DNA of 64,000 nucleotides, taken from the NCBI RefSeq assembly GCF_001695855.1, contig NZ_MBSS01000002.1, positions 111,327 through 175,326 on the forward strand, given 5' to 3'. Shown here in pieces: positions 52,987 through 62,262 of the stretch (position 1 is the first letter of the stretch; each line of letters starts with the position of its first letter). The DNA is from Ensifer sp. LC163 (lineage in GTDB: Bacteria > Pseudomonadota > Alphaproteobacteria > Rhizobiales > Rhizobiaceae). The translations under genes were made by a program, and so were the position numbers. Under the pieces are notes generated by a model that saw only the letters and a list, made by a program, of their open reading frames with translations, was not told where the DNA came from and made no database searches.

Positions 52987-53848
52987 GCAACGCTCTGATA
53001 TTCCTTCTCTGGATGATCTGCGCGCCTTCGAGGTCGTGGCGCGCCTGGGTTCAGTGCGCGCAGCAGCCACAGAGCTGAACCTTACGCATGGCGCCGTCAG
53101 CCGTCGTGTTTCCAAGCTCGCGGGCGACCTTGGTCTGGAGCTTCTGGAGGCGCACGGTCGGGGACTGCGCTTGACCTCGGATGGAGAGAAGCTGGCCCAG
53201 GCAACGACCCGGGCGCTCGCACTCGTTTCCTCGACCCTCGATGAAATCCGCAGTGCAACGCCGGCGCAGCCGGTCCTGGTCTCTTGCGAGCGATCCTTGG
53301 CGATGCGTTGGCTGATTCCTCGGCTCGCCGATTTTCAGGACCGGCATTCGGACGTCGATTTGCATCTGGCCGTCGGCGGCGGGGCGTTCGATTTCTCTCG
53401 CGACCGCGTGACCCTTGCCATCCGCCGGCTGGATTTTGCCGTCGACCCGCGTTGCCTGGTCACAAGGCTGATGAGGGAAGAGGTCGGGCCGGTCATGCAA
53501 GCCGGCATGGTCGAGCGATTTCGCGTGGGCGATTATATCGCGCTTGCCTCAAAGACGAGGCCTGACGCTTGGAACAAATGGGCGCACGCCAACCCGGAAG
53601 CGCCAAAGCCGCGCTCCACGCGCTTTATGGATCACCATTTCCTCATGGCGGAAGCGGCCGCCAGTGGCCTTGGTGTGGCGATGTGCCCGAGGGTCATCGC
53701 AGCGGACGACATCCGCAACGAGCGGCTGGTCGCACCAATGGGCTTCACGCCCGATGGGTCCGAGTATGGCCTCATCCAATCGGCGTTGATCCCCGAAGCT
53801 CCGCACGCCTTGCTGTTCAAAACCTGGCTGCAGGCACAGATCGCATAA
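52985..53848 (+). CDS. LysR-family regulator of the four-carbon acid-sugar operon
   Basis: 287 residues: N-terminal winged helix (PSLDDLRAFEVVARLGSVRAAATELNLTHGAVSRRVSKLAGDLGL) and a LysR substrate domain of the GcvA-like group. ATG at 52985 gives the usual start; there is no Shine-Dalgarno sequence and the codon lies in the operator. A TTG at 52934 is in frame but would place the operator in coding sequence. Divergent from dtnK-pdxA2-TIM barrel, whose intermediate is the probable inducer. Confidence 0.9.
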   Translation: MQRSDIPSLDDLRAFEVVARLGSVRAAATELNLTHGAVSRRVSKLAGDLGLELLEAHGRGLRLTSDGEKLAQATTRALALVSSTLDEIRSATPAQPVLVSCERSLAMRWLIPRLADFQDRHSDVDLHLAVGGGAFDFSRDRVTLAIRRLDFAVDPRCLVTRLMREEVGPVMQAGMVERFRVGDYIALASKTRPDAWNKWAHANPEAPKPRSTRFMDHHFLMAEAAASGLGVAMCPRVIAADDIRNERLVAPMGFTPDGSEYGLIQSALIPEAPHALLFKTWLQAQIA

Positions 53849-53951
53849 GCCGACCTGCGGTCTGCGCTGTCGGCGAAGCGGCCATGGCATACGGCGCATT
53901 GTGGCCGATACGTCTATAGGACGCAGGAGCAGTTCGAGCCAGCGCGCCTTG

Positions 53952-54074
53952 CTAAAGGATGCGGCCGAACAATGAACCGTAGACGATGATCGCAAATGCG
54001 AGCGTAAACCCGGCAGCCACAAACATGAGGCTGAAATCGTACCCGTGAAAACGGGCGGGACGTAAGCTCTTCAT
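53952..54074 (-). CDS. Small single-span membrane protein (40 residues), unknown function
   Basis: An uncalled short gene with every sign of being real: ATG at 54074 preceded by TTGGAG at eight bases, product starting MKSLRPARFHGYDFSLM (basic N-terminus), then one hydrophobic span FVAAGFTLAFAIIVYGSLF and a short RIL tail, ending TAG. The positive-inside pattern predicts a cytoplasmic N-terminus. It stands between the LysR gene and the leucine operon, on the opposite strand from both. Function unknown; small proteins of this build often tune a larger membrane complex. Confidence 0.65.
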   Translation of the reverse strand: MKSLRPARFHGYDFSLMFVAAGFTLAFAIIVYGSLFGRIL

Positions 54075-54423
54075 GGCGAGCTCCAATTTTTACTCTGCTT
54101 GCGACGCTCGCCGAGCAAGAGATCTGGCCGCGCAAATAGAGCGCGCCGCCCACGAATCCATCGGGACGTTTGAGATGTTGCCAGCCTCATCGGCTGAAAC
54201 GGGTTCGCGCAGCGGATGCATCGCCAAATGCTCCCGAACTTTGCAGATCGTGCTTCTCGGATTTCCTCTTTGGAAGGAAATTAGCGGGACGCGGTGTTAT
54301 CGTCGCTCGACATCGCGGCGTTGATATCATTGCAATCGCCGCGTTGCGCGTAGAGGATGGAGCGCAGACGGCCCGGTCGGTGGTGAGGAGATCACGGACG
54401 GGGTCGAGGGGAGGAGACGAGAG
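54075..54423. other. Upstream region of the leucine-degradation operon
   Basis: 349 bases between the small membrane protein and ivd. No gene is evident. The GGGGAGGAGACGAG stretch just before 54424 is the ribosome site of ivd. A somewhat AT-richer patch at about 54235-54300 may hold the operon promoter; no clear regulator palindrome was identified. Confidence 0.4.
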
Positions 54424-55587
54424 ATGTTTCAGGGCGGATTGAGCTTCGCGCTCGGCGAAGACATTGATGCATTGCGCGACAGCGTGCGCCGCTTTGCGGC
54501 CGAACGTATCGCGCCGCTGGCGGCGGAAACCGATCGCAGCAACGCTTTCCCGACGCCGCTCTGGCGTGAGATGGGAGATCTCGGCCTGCTCGGCATCACC
54601 GCCGACGAAGCCTATGGCGGTGCGGGAATGGGCTATCTCGCCCATTGCGTCGCCATGGAAGAAATCAGCCGCGCATCCGCTTCCGTGGGCTTGAGCTACG
54701 GTGCCCATTCCAATCTCTGCGTCAACCAGATCAGCCGCAACGGTAACGAGGCGCAGAAGGTGCGCTACCTGCCGAAGCTGATTTCAGGCGATCATGTCGG
54801 CGCGCTCGCCATGTCCGAACCGGGTGCTGGCTCCGACGTCGTTTCCATGACGCTTCGGGCCGAGAAACGCGGCGATCGCTACGTCCTCAATGGCGGCAAG
54901 ATGTGGATCACCAACGGACCGGATGCGGACGTCCTGGTCGTCTACGCCAAGACGGATCCAGGTGCCGGTCCGCGCGGGATTACTGCCTTCCTTGTAGAAA
55001 AAGGCTTTGCCGGCTTTTCCACCGGCCAGAAGCTCGACAAGCTCGGCATGCGCGGTTCCAACACCTGCGAGCTGATCTTCCGCGATTGCGAGGTGCCGGC
55101 GGAAAACGTCCTCGGCGATGAAGGCGGTGGCGTCCGCGTGCTGATGTCCGGGCTGGATTACGAGCGTGTCGTCCTGTCCGCCGGGCCGCTTGGCATCATG
55201 GCGGCTTGCCTCGACGTCGTCGTCCCCTATCTCCACGAGCGCAAGCAGTTCGGCCAGGCGATCGGCGAGTTCCAGCTCATGCAGGGCAAGCTTGCTGACA
55301 TGTATGTGACGGCGAATGCAGCGCGTGCCTATGTCTACGCGGTGGCAGGCGCTTGTGACCGCGGCGAGGCCACGCGCAAGGATGCGGCCGGCTGCATCCT
55401 CTATGCGGCGGAGAAGGCAACAGCGCTGGCGCTGGAGGCAATCCAGGCGCTCGGCGGCAATGGTTACACCAACGACTACCCGGCTGGCCGGCTGCTGCGC
55501 GATGCCAAGCTCTATGAGATCGGCGCCGGAACCAGCGAAATCCGCCGCATGCTGATTGGCCGCGAACTGTTCACCGAGACCAGATAG
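54424..55587 (+). CDS. ivd: Isovaleryl-CoA dehydrogenase
   Basis: FAD enzyme of 387 residues oxidising isovaleryl-CoA to 3-methylcrotonyl-CoA in leucine breakdown. Acyl-CoA dehydrogenase signatures are [16 protein letters not shown] and [33 protein letters not shown]; the catalytic base typical of isovaleryl-CoA dehydrogenases is Glu247 in [14 protein letters not shown] at 54424 has GGAGGAGA upstream. First gene of the operon ivd-mccB-rid-mccA-hmgL-liuC. Confidence 0.96.
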   Translation: MFQGGLSFALGEDIDALRDSVRRFAAERIAPLAAETDRSNAFPTPLWREMGDLGLLGITADEAYGGAGMGYLAHCVAMEEISRASASVGLSYGAHSNLCVNQISRNGNEAQKVRYLPKLISGDHVGALAMSEPGAGSDVVSMTLRAEKRGDRYVLNGGKMWITNGPDADVLVVYAKTDPGAGPRGITAFLVEKGFAGFSTGQKLDKLGMRGSNTCELIFRDCEVPAENVLGDEGGGVRVLMSGLDYERVVLSAGPLGIMAACLDVVVPYLHERKQFGQAIGEFQLMQGKLADMYVTANAARAYVYAVAGACDRGEATRKDAAGCILYAAEKATALALEAIQALGGNGYTNDYPAGRLLRDAKLYEIGAGTSEIRRMLIGRELFTETR

Positions 55588-55640
55588 ACGCCTGAGCGGG
55601 TGGCTGACGCCGCAATCAGGCTCGATCGAATGAGGACTTC

Positions 55641-57248
55641 ATGACTGTTCTGAAATCCCACATCTCGCCCTCATCAGACCCGTTCAAGGCCAATCAAGCG
55701 GCGATGGCTGAGGCGATTACGACCGTGGAGGACGCGGTCAAGCTGGCGGCCGGCGGCGGTGGCGAGACGGCACGCGAGCGCCATGTCAGCCGCGGCAAAC
55801 TCCTGCCGCGCGACCGGGTCGCCTCTCTGATCGATCCCGCGACGCCGTTCCTCGAAATCGGCTCGACGGCCGCCCACGGCATGTATAACGGCGATGCGCC
55901 GGCGGCGGGCCTCATCACCGGCATCGGCCGGGTGTCCGGCCGCGAATGCATGATCGTCTGCAACGACCCGACCGTCAAAGGCGGGACCTATTATCCGATG
56001 ACGGTCAAGAAACATCTGCGGGCGCAGGAGATCGCCGCCGAGAACCAATTGCCGTGCATCTATCTGGTCGATTCCGGCGGTGCCAACCTGCCGAACCAGG
56101 ACGAGGTCTTTCCCGACCGGGAGCATTTCGGCCGGATCTTCTACAACCAGGCCAACATGTCAGCATCAGGAATTCCGCAGATCGCCGTGGTCATGGGATC
56201 GTGCACCGCAGGGGGCGCCTATGTGCCGGCCATGTCGGACGAAACCATCATCGTCGAGGGTCAGGGCACGATCTTCCTCGCCGGCCCGCCGCTGGTGCGC
56301 GCGGCGACCGGCGAAGTGGTCTCGGCCGAGGATCTTGGTGGCGCGGACGTGCACACGCGCCTTTCCGGTGTCGCCGATCATATGGCGCGCGATGATGCGC
56401 ATGCGCTGGCGCTTGCCCGCCGTGCGGTCGCCGCGCTCAACCGCCGCAAGCCGACGTCGGTGGAATTGCAAAGCCCGGAGCCGCCGCTTTACGATCCGCA
56501 GGAGATCGCCGGCATCGTGCCGGCGGATCTGCGCACGCCCTACGACATCCGCGAAGTCATCGCCCGTCTTGTCGACGGTTCCCGCTTCGACGAGTTCAAG
56601 GCGCGCTACGGCACCACGCTCGTCTGCGGTTTCGCGCATGTGCACGGGGTTCCGGTCGGTATCATCGCCAACAACGGCGTGCTGTTCTCGGAATCCGCTT
56701 TGAAGGGCGCCCACTTCGTCGAGCTTTGCGCCCAGCGCAAGATCCCGCTGGTGTTCCTGCAGAATATCACGGGCTTCATGGTTGGCCGCAAATATGAAAC
56801 CGAAGGCATCGCCAAGCATGGTGCCAAGCTGGTGACGGCCGTGGCGACGGCGCAAGTGCCGAAGATCACCATGCTCGTCGGCGGATCGTTCGGTGCCGGC
56901 AACTACGGCATGTGCGGCCGGGCCTTCTCGCCGCGGTTCCTGTGGACCTGGCCCAACAGCCGGATTTCGGTGATGGGCGGCGAACAGGCCGCAGGCGTGT
57001 TGTCGACGGTTCGCGGCGAGGCGCTCAAGCGCGCCGGGACGCCCTGGAACGAGGAAGAGGAGGCCAGGTTCCGACAGCCGGTTCTTGACCTCTTCGAGCG
57101 CCAGAGCCATCCGCTCTATGCCTCCGCCCGGCTCTGGGACGACGGCGTCGTCGACCCGCGCAAGAGCCGCGACGTTCTGGGGCTGTCACTGTCAGCGGCG
57201 CTCAATGCGCCAATAGAAGATACGCGTTTCGGCCTGTTCAGAATGTAG
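55641..57248 (+). CDS. mccB: 3-Methylcrotonyl-CoA carboxylase, carboxyltransferase (beta) subunit
   Basis: 535-residue carboxyltransferase that transfers CO2 from biotin to 3-methylcrotonyl-CoA. Family markers are [17 protein letters not shown], the oxyanion-hole segments [24 protein letters not shown] and [24 protein letters not shown]. The partner biotin subunit is two genes downstream. Start ATG 55641 after GAGGACTTC. Confidence 0.96.
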   Translation: MTVLKSHISPSSDPFKANQAAMAEAITTVEDAVKLAAGGGGETARERHVSRGKLLPRDRVASLIDPATPFLEIGSTAAHGMYNGDAPAAGLITGIGRVSGRECMIVCNDPTVKGGTYYPMTVKKHLRAQEIAAENQLPCIYLVDSGGANLPNQDEVFPDREHFGRIFYNQANMSASGIPQIAVVMGSCTAGGAYVPAMSDETIIVEGQGTIFLAGPPLVRAATGEVVSAEDLGGADVHTRLSGVADHMARDDAHALALARRAVAALNRRKPTSVELQSPEPPLYDPQEIAGIVPADLRTPYDIREVIARLVDGSRFDEFKARYGTTLVCGFAHVHGVPVGIIANNGVLFSESALKGAHFVELCAQRKIPLVFLQNITGFMVGRKYETEGIAKHGAKLVTAVATAQVPKITMLVGGSFGAGNYGMCGRAFSPRFLWTWPNSRISVMGGEQAAGVLSTVRGEALKRAGTPWNEEEEARFRQPVLDLFERQSHPLYASARLWDDGVVDPRKSRDVLGLSLSAALNAPIEDTRFGLFRM

Positions 57249-57258
57249 GGAGATCGCG

Positions 57259-57642
57259 ATGAAGCGCGAAAACGTCAACGCCAAGAATGCGCCGCAACCC
57301 CGTGGCGGCTATTCGCAAGCCGTGCGGCTCGAGAACTTCGAGCGGCTGGTTTTCGTCAGCGGCCAGGTGCCGCTCAATTCGGACGACGTGCTGCCCGACG
57401 GCTTCGAGGCGCAGGCGCGTCAGGTCTGGCTGAATATCGATGCGCAATTGAAGGCCGCCGGCATGAGCAAGGCCGATATCGTCAAGGTGACGGCCTTTCT
57501 CGCCGATCGCCACCACACCATGGCTAACCGCGCAGCCCGCGCCGACTATCTCGGCCCGCTTGCGCCGGCGATGACGGTGGTGATTGCCGGCATCTTCGAT
57601 TCCGGCTGGTTGCTCGAAGTCGAAGTAATCGCGGCGCAATAG
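57259..57642 (+). CDS. Rid-family (YjgF/YER057c/UK114) protein, not of the canonical RidA type
   Basis: 127-residue trimeric-fold protein with GGYSQAV and FVSGQVPLN. The arginine essential for imine deaminase activity in RidA (position 105) is Met105 here (LAPAMTVVIAG), so this belongs to one of the other Rid subgroups without proven deaminase activity. It lies inside the methylcrotonyl-CoA carboxylase operon, 10 bases after mccB and 10 before mccA, so it probably serves leucine catabolism, perhaps by removing a reactive acyl or enamine side product. Confidence 0.9.
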   Translation: MKRENVNAKNAPQPRGGYSQAVRLENFERLVFVSGQVPLNSDDVLPDGFEAQARQVWLNIDAQLKAAGMSKADIVKVTAFLADRHHTMANRAARADYLGPLAPAMTVVIAGIFDSGWLLEVEVIAAQ

Positions 57643-57652
57643 GGCGGGCCAT

Positions 57653-59647
57653 ATGCCGATGTTTTCCAAGCTTCTGATTGCCAATCGCGGTGAAATCGCC
57701 TGCCGCGTCATCCGCACGGCCCGGCGCCTGGGCATCCGCACCGTTGCGGTCTATTCCGACGCCGACGTCGACGCTTTGCATGTGGCGCTGGCCGACGAAG
57801 CAATCCGCATCGGGCCGCCGGCGGCATCCGAAAGCTATCTCTCGATCGAGCGGATCGTTGCCGCCGCCAGGTCAGCCAACGCGGATGCCATTCACCCGGG
57901 CTACGGCTTCCTGTCGGAGAACGCCAATTTTGCCGAGGCGGTCGAAGCGGCGGGCATGACCTTCGTCGGTCCGTCGCCGGGGGCAATTCGCGCGATGGGA
58001 TTGAAGGACGCGGCCAAGGCGCTGATGGAGCGGGCCGGCGTGCCCGTCGTGCCCGGCTATCACGGCGACGAACAGGAGCCATTCTTCCTGGCGGACCGGG
58101 CAGCTGAGGTCGGTTTTCCCGTGCTCATCAAGGCGCGCGCCGGCGGCGGCGGCAAAGGCATGCGCAAGGTCGAGCAGCCGCACGAGTTTGCCGCGGCCCT
58201 TGAAGCAGCGCGCCGCGAAGCCGAAGCCGCCTTCGGCGACGGCGCGGTGCTGATCGAGAAATACCTGACCAAGCCGCGTCACATCGAAGTCCAGGTCTTC
58301 GGCGACCGCCATGGCAACATCCTGCATCTGTTCGAACGCGATTGCTCGCTTCAACGGCGCCACCAGAAAGTGATCGAGGAGGCGCCCGCGCCTGGCATGA
58401 CGGCGGAGGTTCGCCGCGCCATGGGCGAGGCCGCAGTCAAGGCCGCGCGCGCCATCGGCTATGTCGGCGCCGGCACCGTCGAGTTCATCGCCGACGTCAC
58501 CAACGGGCTCTGGCCCGATCAGTTCTATTTCATGGAAATGAACACCAGGCTTCAGGTGGAGCATCCAGTCACCGAGGCGATCACCGGCGTCGATCTCGTC
58601 GAGTGGCAGTTGCGCGCCGCCGTCGGCGAGGCCTTGCCCAAGCGGCAGAACGAAATCGCCATCGACGGTTGGTCGTTCGAGGCCCGGATCTATGCCGAGG
58701 ACCCGACGCGCGGGTTTCTGCCGGCGACCGGGCGGCTCGCGACCCTGGACTTTCCAGGCGACGGCGTGCGTGTCGATGCCGGCGTCCGGCAGGGTGACGT
58801 CATCGCCCCCTATTACGACCCGCTGATTGCCAAGCTGATCGTGCATGGGCCAAGCCGCTCGTCAGCGCTCGCGCGACTAGAGAGCGCGCTCAAGGCCTGC
58901 CGGATCGGCGGCACGATCACCAATCTCGATTTTCTCGCCCGGCTCGCCGCCGAGCCCGAGTTTCGCGCTGCGCGGCCGGATACCGGCCTTATCGACCGGG
59001 CGATCGATCAACTGACGACACCTTTGGTGCCGGGAAACGAGGCGTTGGCACTGGCGGCCATAGCCTCCACCGGCGTGCTGCAACCGGTGAAATCCGACGA
59101 TCCCTGGTCGTCCCTCGGTCATTGGCAGATCTGGGGAGATGCCCATCGAAGCATTGCCATCGAACATGCCGGCGGGCGATCGGTCGTCACGCTCGCAGCG
59201 CGTGGACGCGATCAGTTCGCGGTACGGGCGGGCGAAAGCACCTTTCCGGTGTTGGTGCTCGATCGGTTGGATGATGGCGCCCGAGTGGAAATCTCAGGCG
59301 AGCAACGTACCTTCCGCTTCCTGCGCGAGCAGGAAACCATCACGCTTTTCGTCAGTGGCGAGACCTTCGTTCTGCGCCTTCCCGATGCGCTCGCAGGGGC
59401 TCACTCCGCTGAGACGGCGGCGGATGAGCTTGCCGCTCCGATGCCCGGCATCGTCAAGCTCATCCATGTTCGCGCCGGTGATACGGTGGTGAAAGGCCAG
59501 CCGCTGGTGGTGATGGAGGCGATGAAAATGGAGCTGACGCTGGCGGCGTCGCGCGCCGGTGTCATCGAGAGCACGCTGGCGTCGCCAGGCGAACAGGTGA
59601 GCGCCGGAGCGATCCTCGTCGTGCTCAAACCGGAGGGCGACGAATGA
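57653..59647 (+). CDS. mccA: 3-Methylcrotonyl-CoA carboxylase, biotin-containing (alpha) subunit
   Basis: 664 residues: biotin carboxylase (LIANRGEIACRVIRTARRLG at the start, ATP-grasp with ARAGGGGKGMRKV, EKYLTKPRHIEVQVFGD, MNTRLQVEHPVTE), a central BT-type linker and the C-terminal biotinyl domain with biotin lysine Lys625 in MEAMKME. Forms the alpha6beta6 complex with MccB. The ATG at 57653 is nearest; one at 57659 is an alternative. Confidence 0.96.
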   Translation: MPMFSKLLIANRGEIACRVIRTARRLGIRTVAVYSDADVDALHVALADEAIRIGPPAASESYLSIERIVAAARSANADAIHPGYGFLSENANFAEAVEAAGMTFVGPSPGAIRAMGLKDAAKALMERAGVPVVPGYHGDEQEPFFLADRAAEVGFPVLIKARAGGGGKGMRKVEQPHEFAAALEAARREAEAAFGDGAVLIEKYLTKPRHIEVQVFGDRHGNILHLFERDCSLQRRHQKVIEEAPAPGMTAEVRRAMGEAAVKAARAIGYVGAGTVEFIADVTNGLWPDQFYFMEMNTRLQVEHPVTEAITGVDLVEWQLRAAVGEALPKRQNEIAIDGWSFEARIYAEDPTRGFLPATGRLATLDFPGDGVRVDAGVRQGDVIAPYYDPLIAKLIVHGPSRSSALARLESALKACRIGGTITNLDFLARLAAEPEFRAARPDTGLIDRAIDQLTTPLVPGNEALALAAIASTGVLQPVKSDDPWSSLGHWQIWGDAHRSIAIEHAGGRSVVTLAARGRDQFAVRAGESTFPVLVLDRLDDGARVEISGEQRTFRFLREQETITLFVSGETFVLRLPDALAGAHSAETAADELAAPMPGIVKLIHVRAGDTVVKGQPLVVMEAMKMELTLAASRAGVIESTLASPGEQVSAGAILVVLKPEGDE

Positions 59648-60513
59648 GTGGGCCGGCTGCCGAGCATGTCACGCTCGTCGAAATGGCGCCGCGCGACGGT
59701 CTTCAGAACGAGAAGCGGCTTGTCGATACCGCCGATAAGATCCGCCTCGTCGATCTCCTGTCTGACTGCGGCTATCAGCGCATCGAGGTGACGAGCTTCG
59801 TCAGTCCGAAATGGGTGCCGCAGATGGCGGATGCATCGGCGGTCATGGCCGGAATCCGGCGCCGGCCGGGCACACGCTACACCGTGCTGACGCCGAACAT
59901 GCAGGGATTTGATGCGGCCCTTGCGGCGAAGGCCGATGAAATGGCGATCTTCGCTTCGGCGTCAGAGACGTTTTCGCAGAAGAACATCAATTGTTCGATC
60001 GCCGAAAGCATCGAGCGCTTTCGCCCGGTTGCCGAAGCCTGTCGCGCCAGCGCGGTGCCGTTGCGGGGCTATGTCAGCTGCGTTGTAGAGTGCCCCTATG
60101 AGGGTGCGATCGCAGCTGAGAGCGCGGCACGGGTCGCCGCCGCATTGATGGGGCTCGGTTGTTATGAGGTCAGCCTCGGCGATACGATCGGGCGCGGTAC
60201 GCCGGAGGCCGTCGACGCGATGCTGGCGACCGTGCTCGCGAATGTGCCGGCCGGACAGCTGGCAGGCCATTTTCACGACACGTCCGGGCGGGCGCTTGAC
60301 AATATCGGTGTCGCGCTCGAGCGCGGCCTGCGTGTCTTCGACGCGTCGGCCGGCGGTCTCGGCGGCTGCCCCTATGCGCCGGGTGCGGCCGGCAATGTCG
60401 ATACACTGGCGGTCAACGCCTTTGTCACCGGGCGCGGATTTTCAACCGGGCTCGATGCGGCGAGGCTTGAAGAAGCCGCCGCCTTCGCACGATCGCTGAG
60501 GAGTGCTGCCTGA
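59644..60513 (+). CDS. hmgL: Hydroxymethylglutaryl-CoA lyase
   Basis: TIM-barrel lyase of 289 residues splitting HMG-CoA to acetyl-CoA and acetoacetate, the last step of leucine catabolism. Markers: MAPRDGLQNEKRLV (Arg/Asp of the active site), SLGDTIGRGTPE, HFHDTSGRALDN (metal ligands) and the loop cysteine in GGCPYAPGAAGN. Overlaps mccA by four bases (ATGA). Confidence 0.95.
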   Translation: MSGPAAEHVTLVEMAPRDGLQNEKRLVDTADKIRLVDLLSDCGYQRIEVTSFVSPKWVPQMADASAVMAGIRRRPGTRYTVLTPNMQGFDAALAAKADEMAIFASASETFSQKNINCSIAESIERFRPVAEACRASAVPLRGYVSCVVECPYEGAIAAESAARVAAALMGLGCYEVSLGDTIGRGTPEAVDAMLATVLANVPAGQLAGHFHDTSGRALDNIGVALERGLRVFDASAGGLGGCPYAPGAAGNVDTLAVNAFVTGRGFSTGLDAARLEEAAAFARSLRSAA

Positions 60514-61307
60514 TGTTCGAATCGATCCGATATTCCGTCGATGCGAAAGGCGTTGCCCGCCTGACGCTGGCGCAGCCGCAGAAGCACAATGTTCTTTCCG
60601 CAACCATGATCGGCGAACTGACTGAGGCGGCAGCGCGCTTGTCGGCCGATGTCGCCGTGCGCGTCGTGGTGCTCGATGCCGAGGGCCGCAGCTTCTGCGC
60701 CGGCGGCGATCTTGGCTGGATGCGTGAGCAGTTCGATGCGGACCGGCCGACGCGTATCGCCGAGGCGACGCGCCTAGCGCTGATGTTCAAGGCGCTGAAC
60801 GAAATCACCAAGCCGGTGATTGCGCGTGTGCACGGCAATGCCTTCGGTGGCGGCGTCGGCCTGATGAGCGTCTGCGATGCCGTCATTGCGTCGTCCGATG
60901 CGCGGTTCGGCCTGACCGAAACCCGGCTGGGCCTTATTCCGGCGACCATCAGCCCCTATGTGGTCGCCCGTATCGGCGAGGGCAGGGCGCGGCCTTTGTT
61001 CATGTCGGCACGCCTGTTTGGCGCCGAGGAAGCAAGGGATGCCGGTCTGGTGACGGCAATTGCTGCCCCCGATGGGCTGGATGCGGCAATTGCGGCGGAA
61101 GTCGAACCCTATCTCCAGACAGCGCCCGGCGCGACCGGACGGGCGAAGCGGCTTGCCCGTTCGCTCGGGCAGCCGATCACCGAAGCGACCATCGCCGCCA
61201 CGATCGAGCAGCTTGCCGATTGCTGGGAGTCCGACGAGGCGCGCGAAGGCGTTGCCGCCTTCTTCGAGCGTCGCGAGCCCTCGTGGCGTGAGCCGCCGCT
61301 TCCTTGA
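60513..61307 (+). CDS. liuC: Enoyl-CoA hydratase/isomerase family, probable methylglutaconyl-CoA hydratase
   Basis: 264-residue crotonase-fold enzyme with the oxyanion-hole segments FCAGGDLGWMREQF and GNAFGGGVGLMSVCDAVIA and the acid/base region TETRLGLIPATISPYV. In this operon it should hydrate 3-methylglutaconyl-CoA to HMG-CoA, between the carboxylase and the lyase. Overlaps the lyase gene at TGATG. Confidence 0.92.
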   Translation: MFESIRYSVDAKGVARLTLAQPQKHNVLSATMIGELTEAAARLSADVAVRVVVLDAEGRSFCAGGDLGWMREQFDADRPTRIAEATRLALMFKALNEITKPVIARVHGNAFGGGVGLMSVCDAVIASSDARFGLTETRLGLIPATISPYVVARIGEGRARPLFMSARLFGAEEARDAGLVTAIAAPDGLDAAIAAEVEPYLQTAPGATGRAKRLARSLGQPITEATIAATIEQLADCWESDEAREGVAAFFERREPSWREPPLP

Positions 61308-61330
61308 TTTGGGCGGATTTTGAGCCTATT

Positions 61331-61349
61331 TTGATCGAGTGATGATCAA
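61331..61349. promoter_or_regulatory. Palindrome at the start of the toxin-antitoxin operon
   Basis: TTGATC (61331-61336) and GATCAA (61344-61349) are perfect complements with seven bases between. Antitoxins of this class bind such palindromes to repress their own operon. It overlaps the first possible start codons (61339, 61342), favouring a start at 61351 or later. Confidence 0.5.
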
Positions 61350-61350
61350 G

Positions 61351-61740
61351 ATGAGATCGGAATTCGCCATGTCTGCCGTCGGCTTCAACATCTCCGCCTC
61401 GCATTTCGGGGAAGACCAGTCGTCCTTCCTGTCTGCCCGGCTGGTCGCGGATCGTCTCGGCGTAACACTTGCGGAACTCGCGAAGCTGATCGGCGTCGCG
61501 CGCAATACGCTGACGGCGAAATCGAGCGCGCGCAAGGTCGATGCGGCACTCAGCAAAGTCGTGCGGATCCTGGCGATGGCTGCCGAAATGGCCGGCGACG
61601 AGAGCCGGGCCGTCATCTGGTTCAAGCACCAGCCGATCCCCGGATGGGCTGGCAAGACCGCTTATGACCTTGCCGGAGAGGGCAAGGCCGACAAGGTGCT
61701 TGCCTATCTCGAGGCCGTGCGTTCGGGTGTCTACGCCTGA
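61351..61740 (+). CDS. Xre/MbcA/ParS-type antitoxin (DUF2384)
   Basis: About 129-residue antitoxin: N-terminal helix-turn-helix (VADRLGVTLAELAKLIGVARNTLTAKSSARKVDAALSKVVRIL) and a C-terminal DUF2384 part (AVIWFKHQPIPGWAGKTAYDLAGEGKADKVLAYLEAV) that occludes the RES toxin active site. Start uncertain between 61351 and 61369. Translationally coupled to the toxin gene at TGATG. Only 43 bases after the leucine operon, so transcripts may overlap. Confidence 0.9.
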   Translation: MRSEFAMSAVGFNISASHFGEDQSSFLSARLVADRLGVTLAELAKLIGVARNTLTAKSSARKVDAALSKVVRILAMAAEMAGDESRAVIWFKHQPIPGWAGKTAYDLAGEGKADKVLAYLEAVRSGVYA

Positions 61741-62246
61741 TGTCTGAGAGTGAGCCGGTGCGCCTCTGGCGCGCCTATGTGCCGCGCTGGGCCCACGCTC
61801 CGCTTTCGGGCGACGGTGCCGCGCGTTTCGGTGGTCGCTGGAACCCGGTGGGCCTGCCGACCATCTACGCTGCCCGCGAATTATCGACGGCCTGGGCCGA
61901 ATACAATCAAGGCTTTGTCCAGCATCCCGCCCTGATCGCCCAGCTTGAACTGCGGTATGCGCGTTTGGCTGACACAATGGACCCGGCCTTGCTGGTGGAT
62001 CTTGGCGTCGCCGAGGATATCCACCGGGAGGAGTGGCGCGATGTTTTGGATCGAGGCGTCGTGCCCGCGACGCATCGTCTGCAGGCGGAGCTGGCCACCC
62101 GTGGTTACGATGGCCTGATCTATCCGTCTTTCATGTCGCCGGGCGGCAGTTGCGTCGCGCTTTGGCGATGGAATGCGGGCGGGGCGGAGTTGACCGTAGT
62201 CGATCCGGAAGGCCGCTTGCCGAAGACGCCGGCATCCTGGCTCTGA
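61740..62246 (+). CDS. RES-domain toxin (NAD+ phosphorylase/ADP-ribosyltransferase-like)
   Basis: 168-residue toxin of the RES family, relatives of which degrade NAD+ (MbcT) or modify proteins (ParT). The conserved R-E-S residues appear as Arg33 (FGGRWNPVG), Glu54 (LSTAWAEY) and Ser130 (GLIYPSFMSPGG). Neutralised by the antitoxin encoded directly upstream. The catalytic residues are intact, so it is probably active. Confidence 0.9.
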   Translation: MSESEPVRLWRAYVPRWAHAPLSGDGAARFGGRWNPVGLPTIYAARELSTAWAEYNQGFVQHPALIAQLELRYARLADTMDPALLVDLGVAEDIHREEWRDVLDRGVVPATHRLQAELATRGYDGLIYPSFMSPGGSCVALWRWNAGGAELTVVDPEGRLPKTPASWL

Positions 62247-62262
62247 GGCCGATAGGTCCGCG

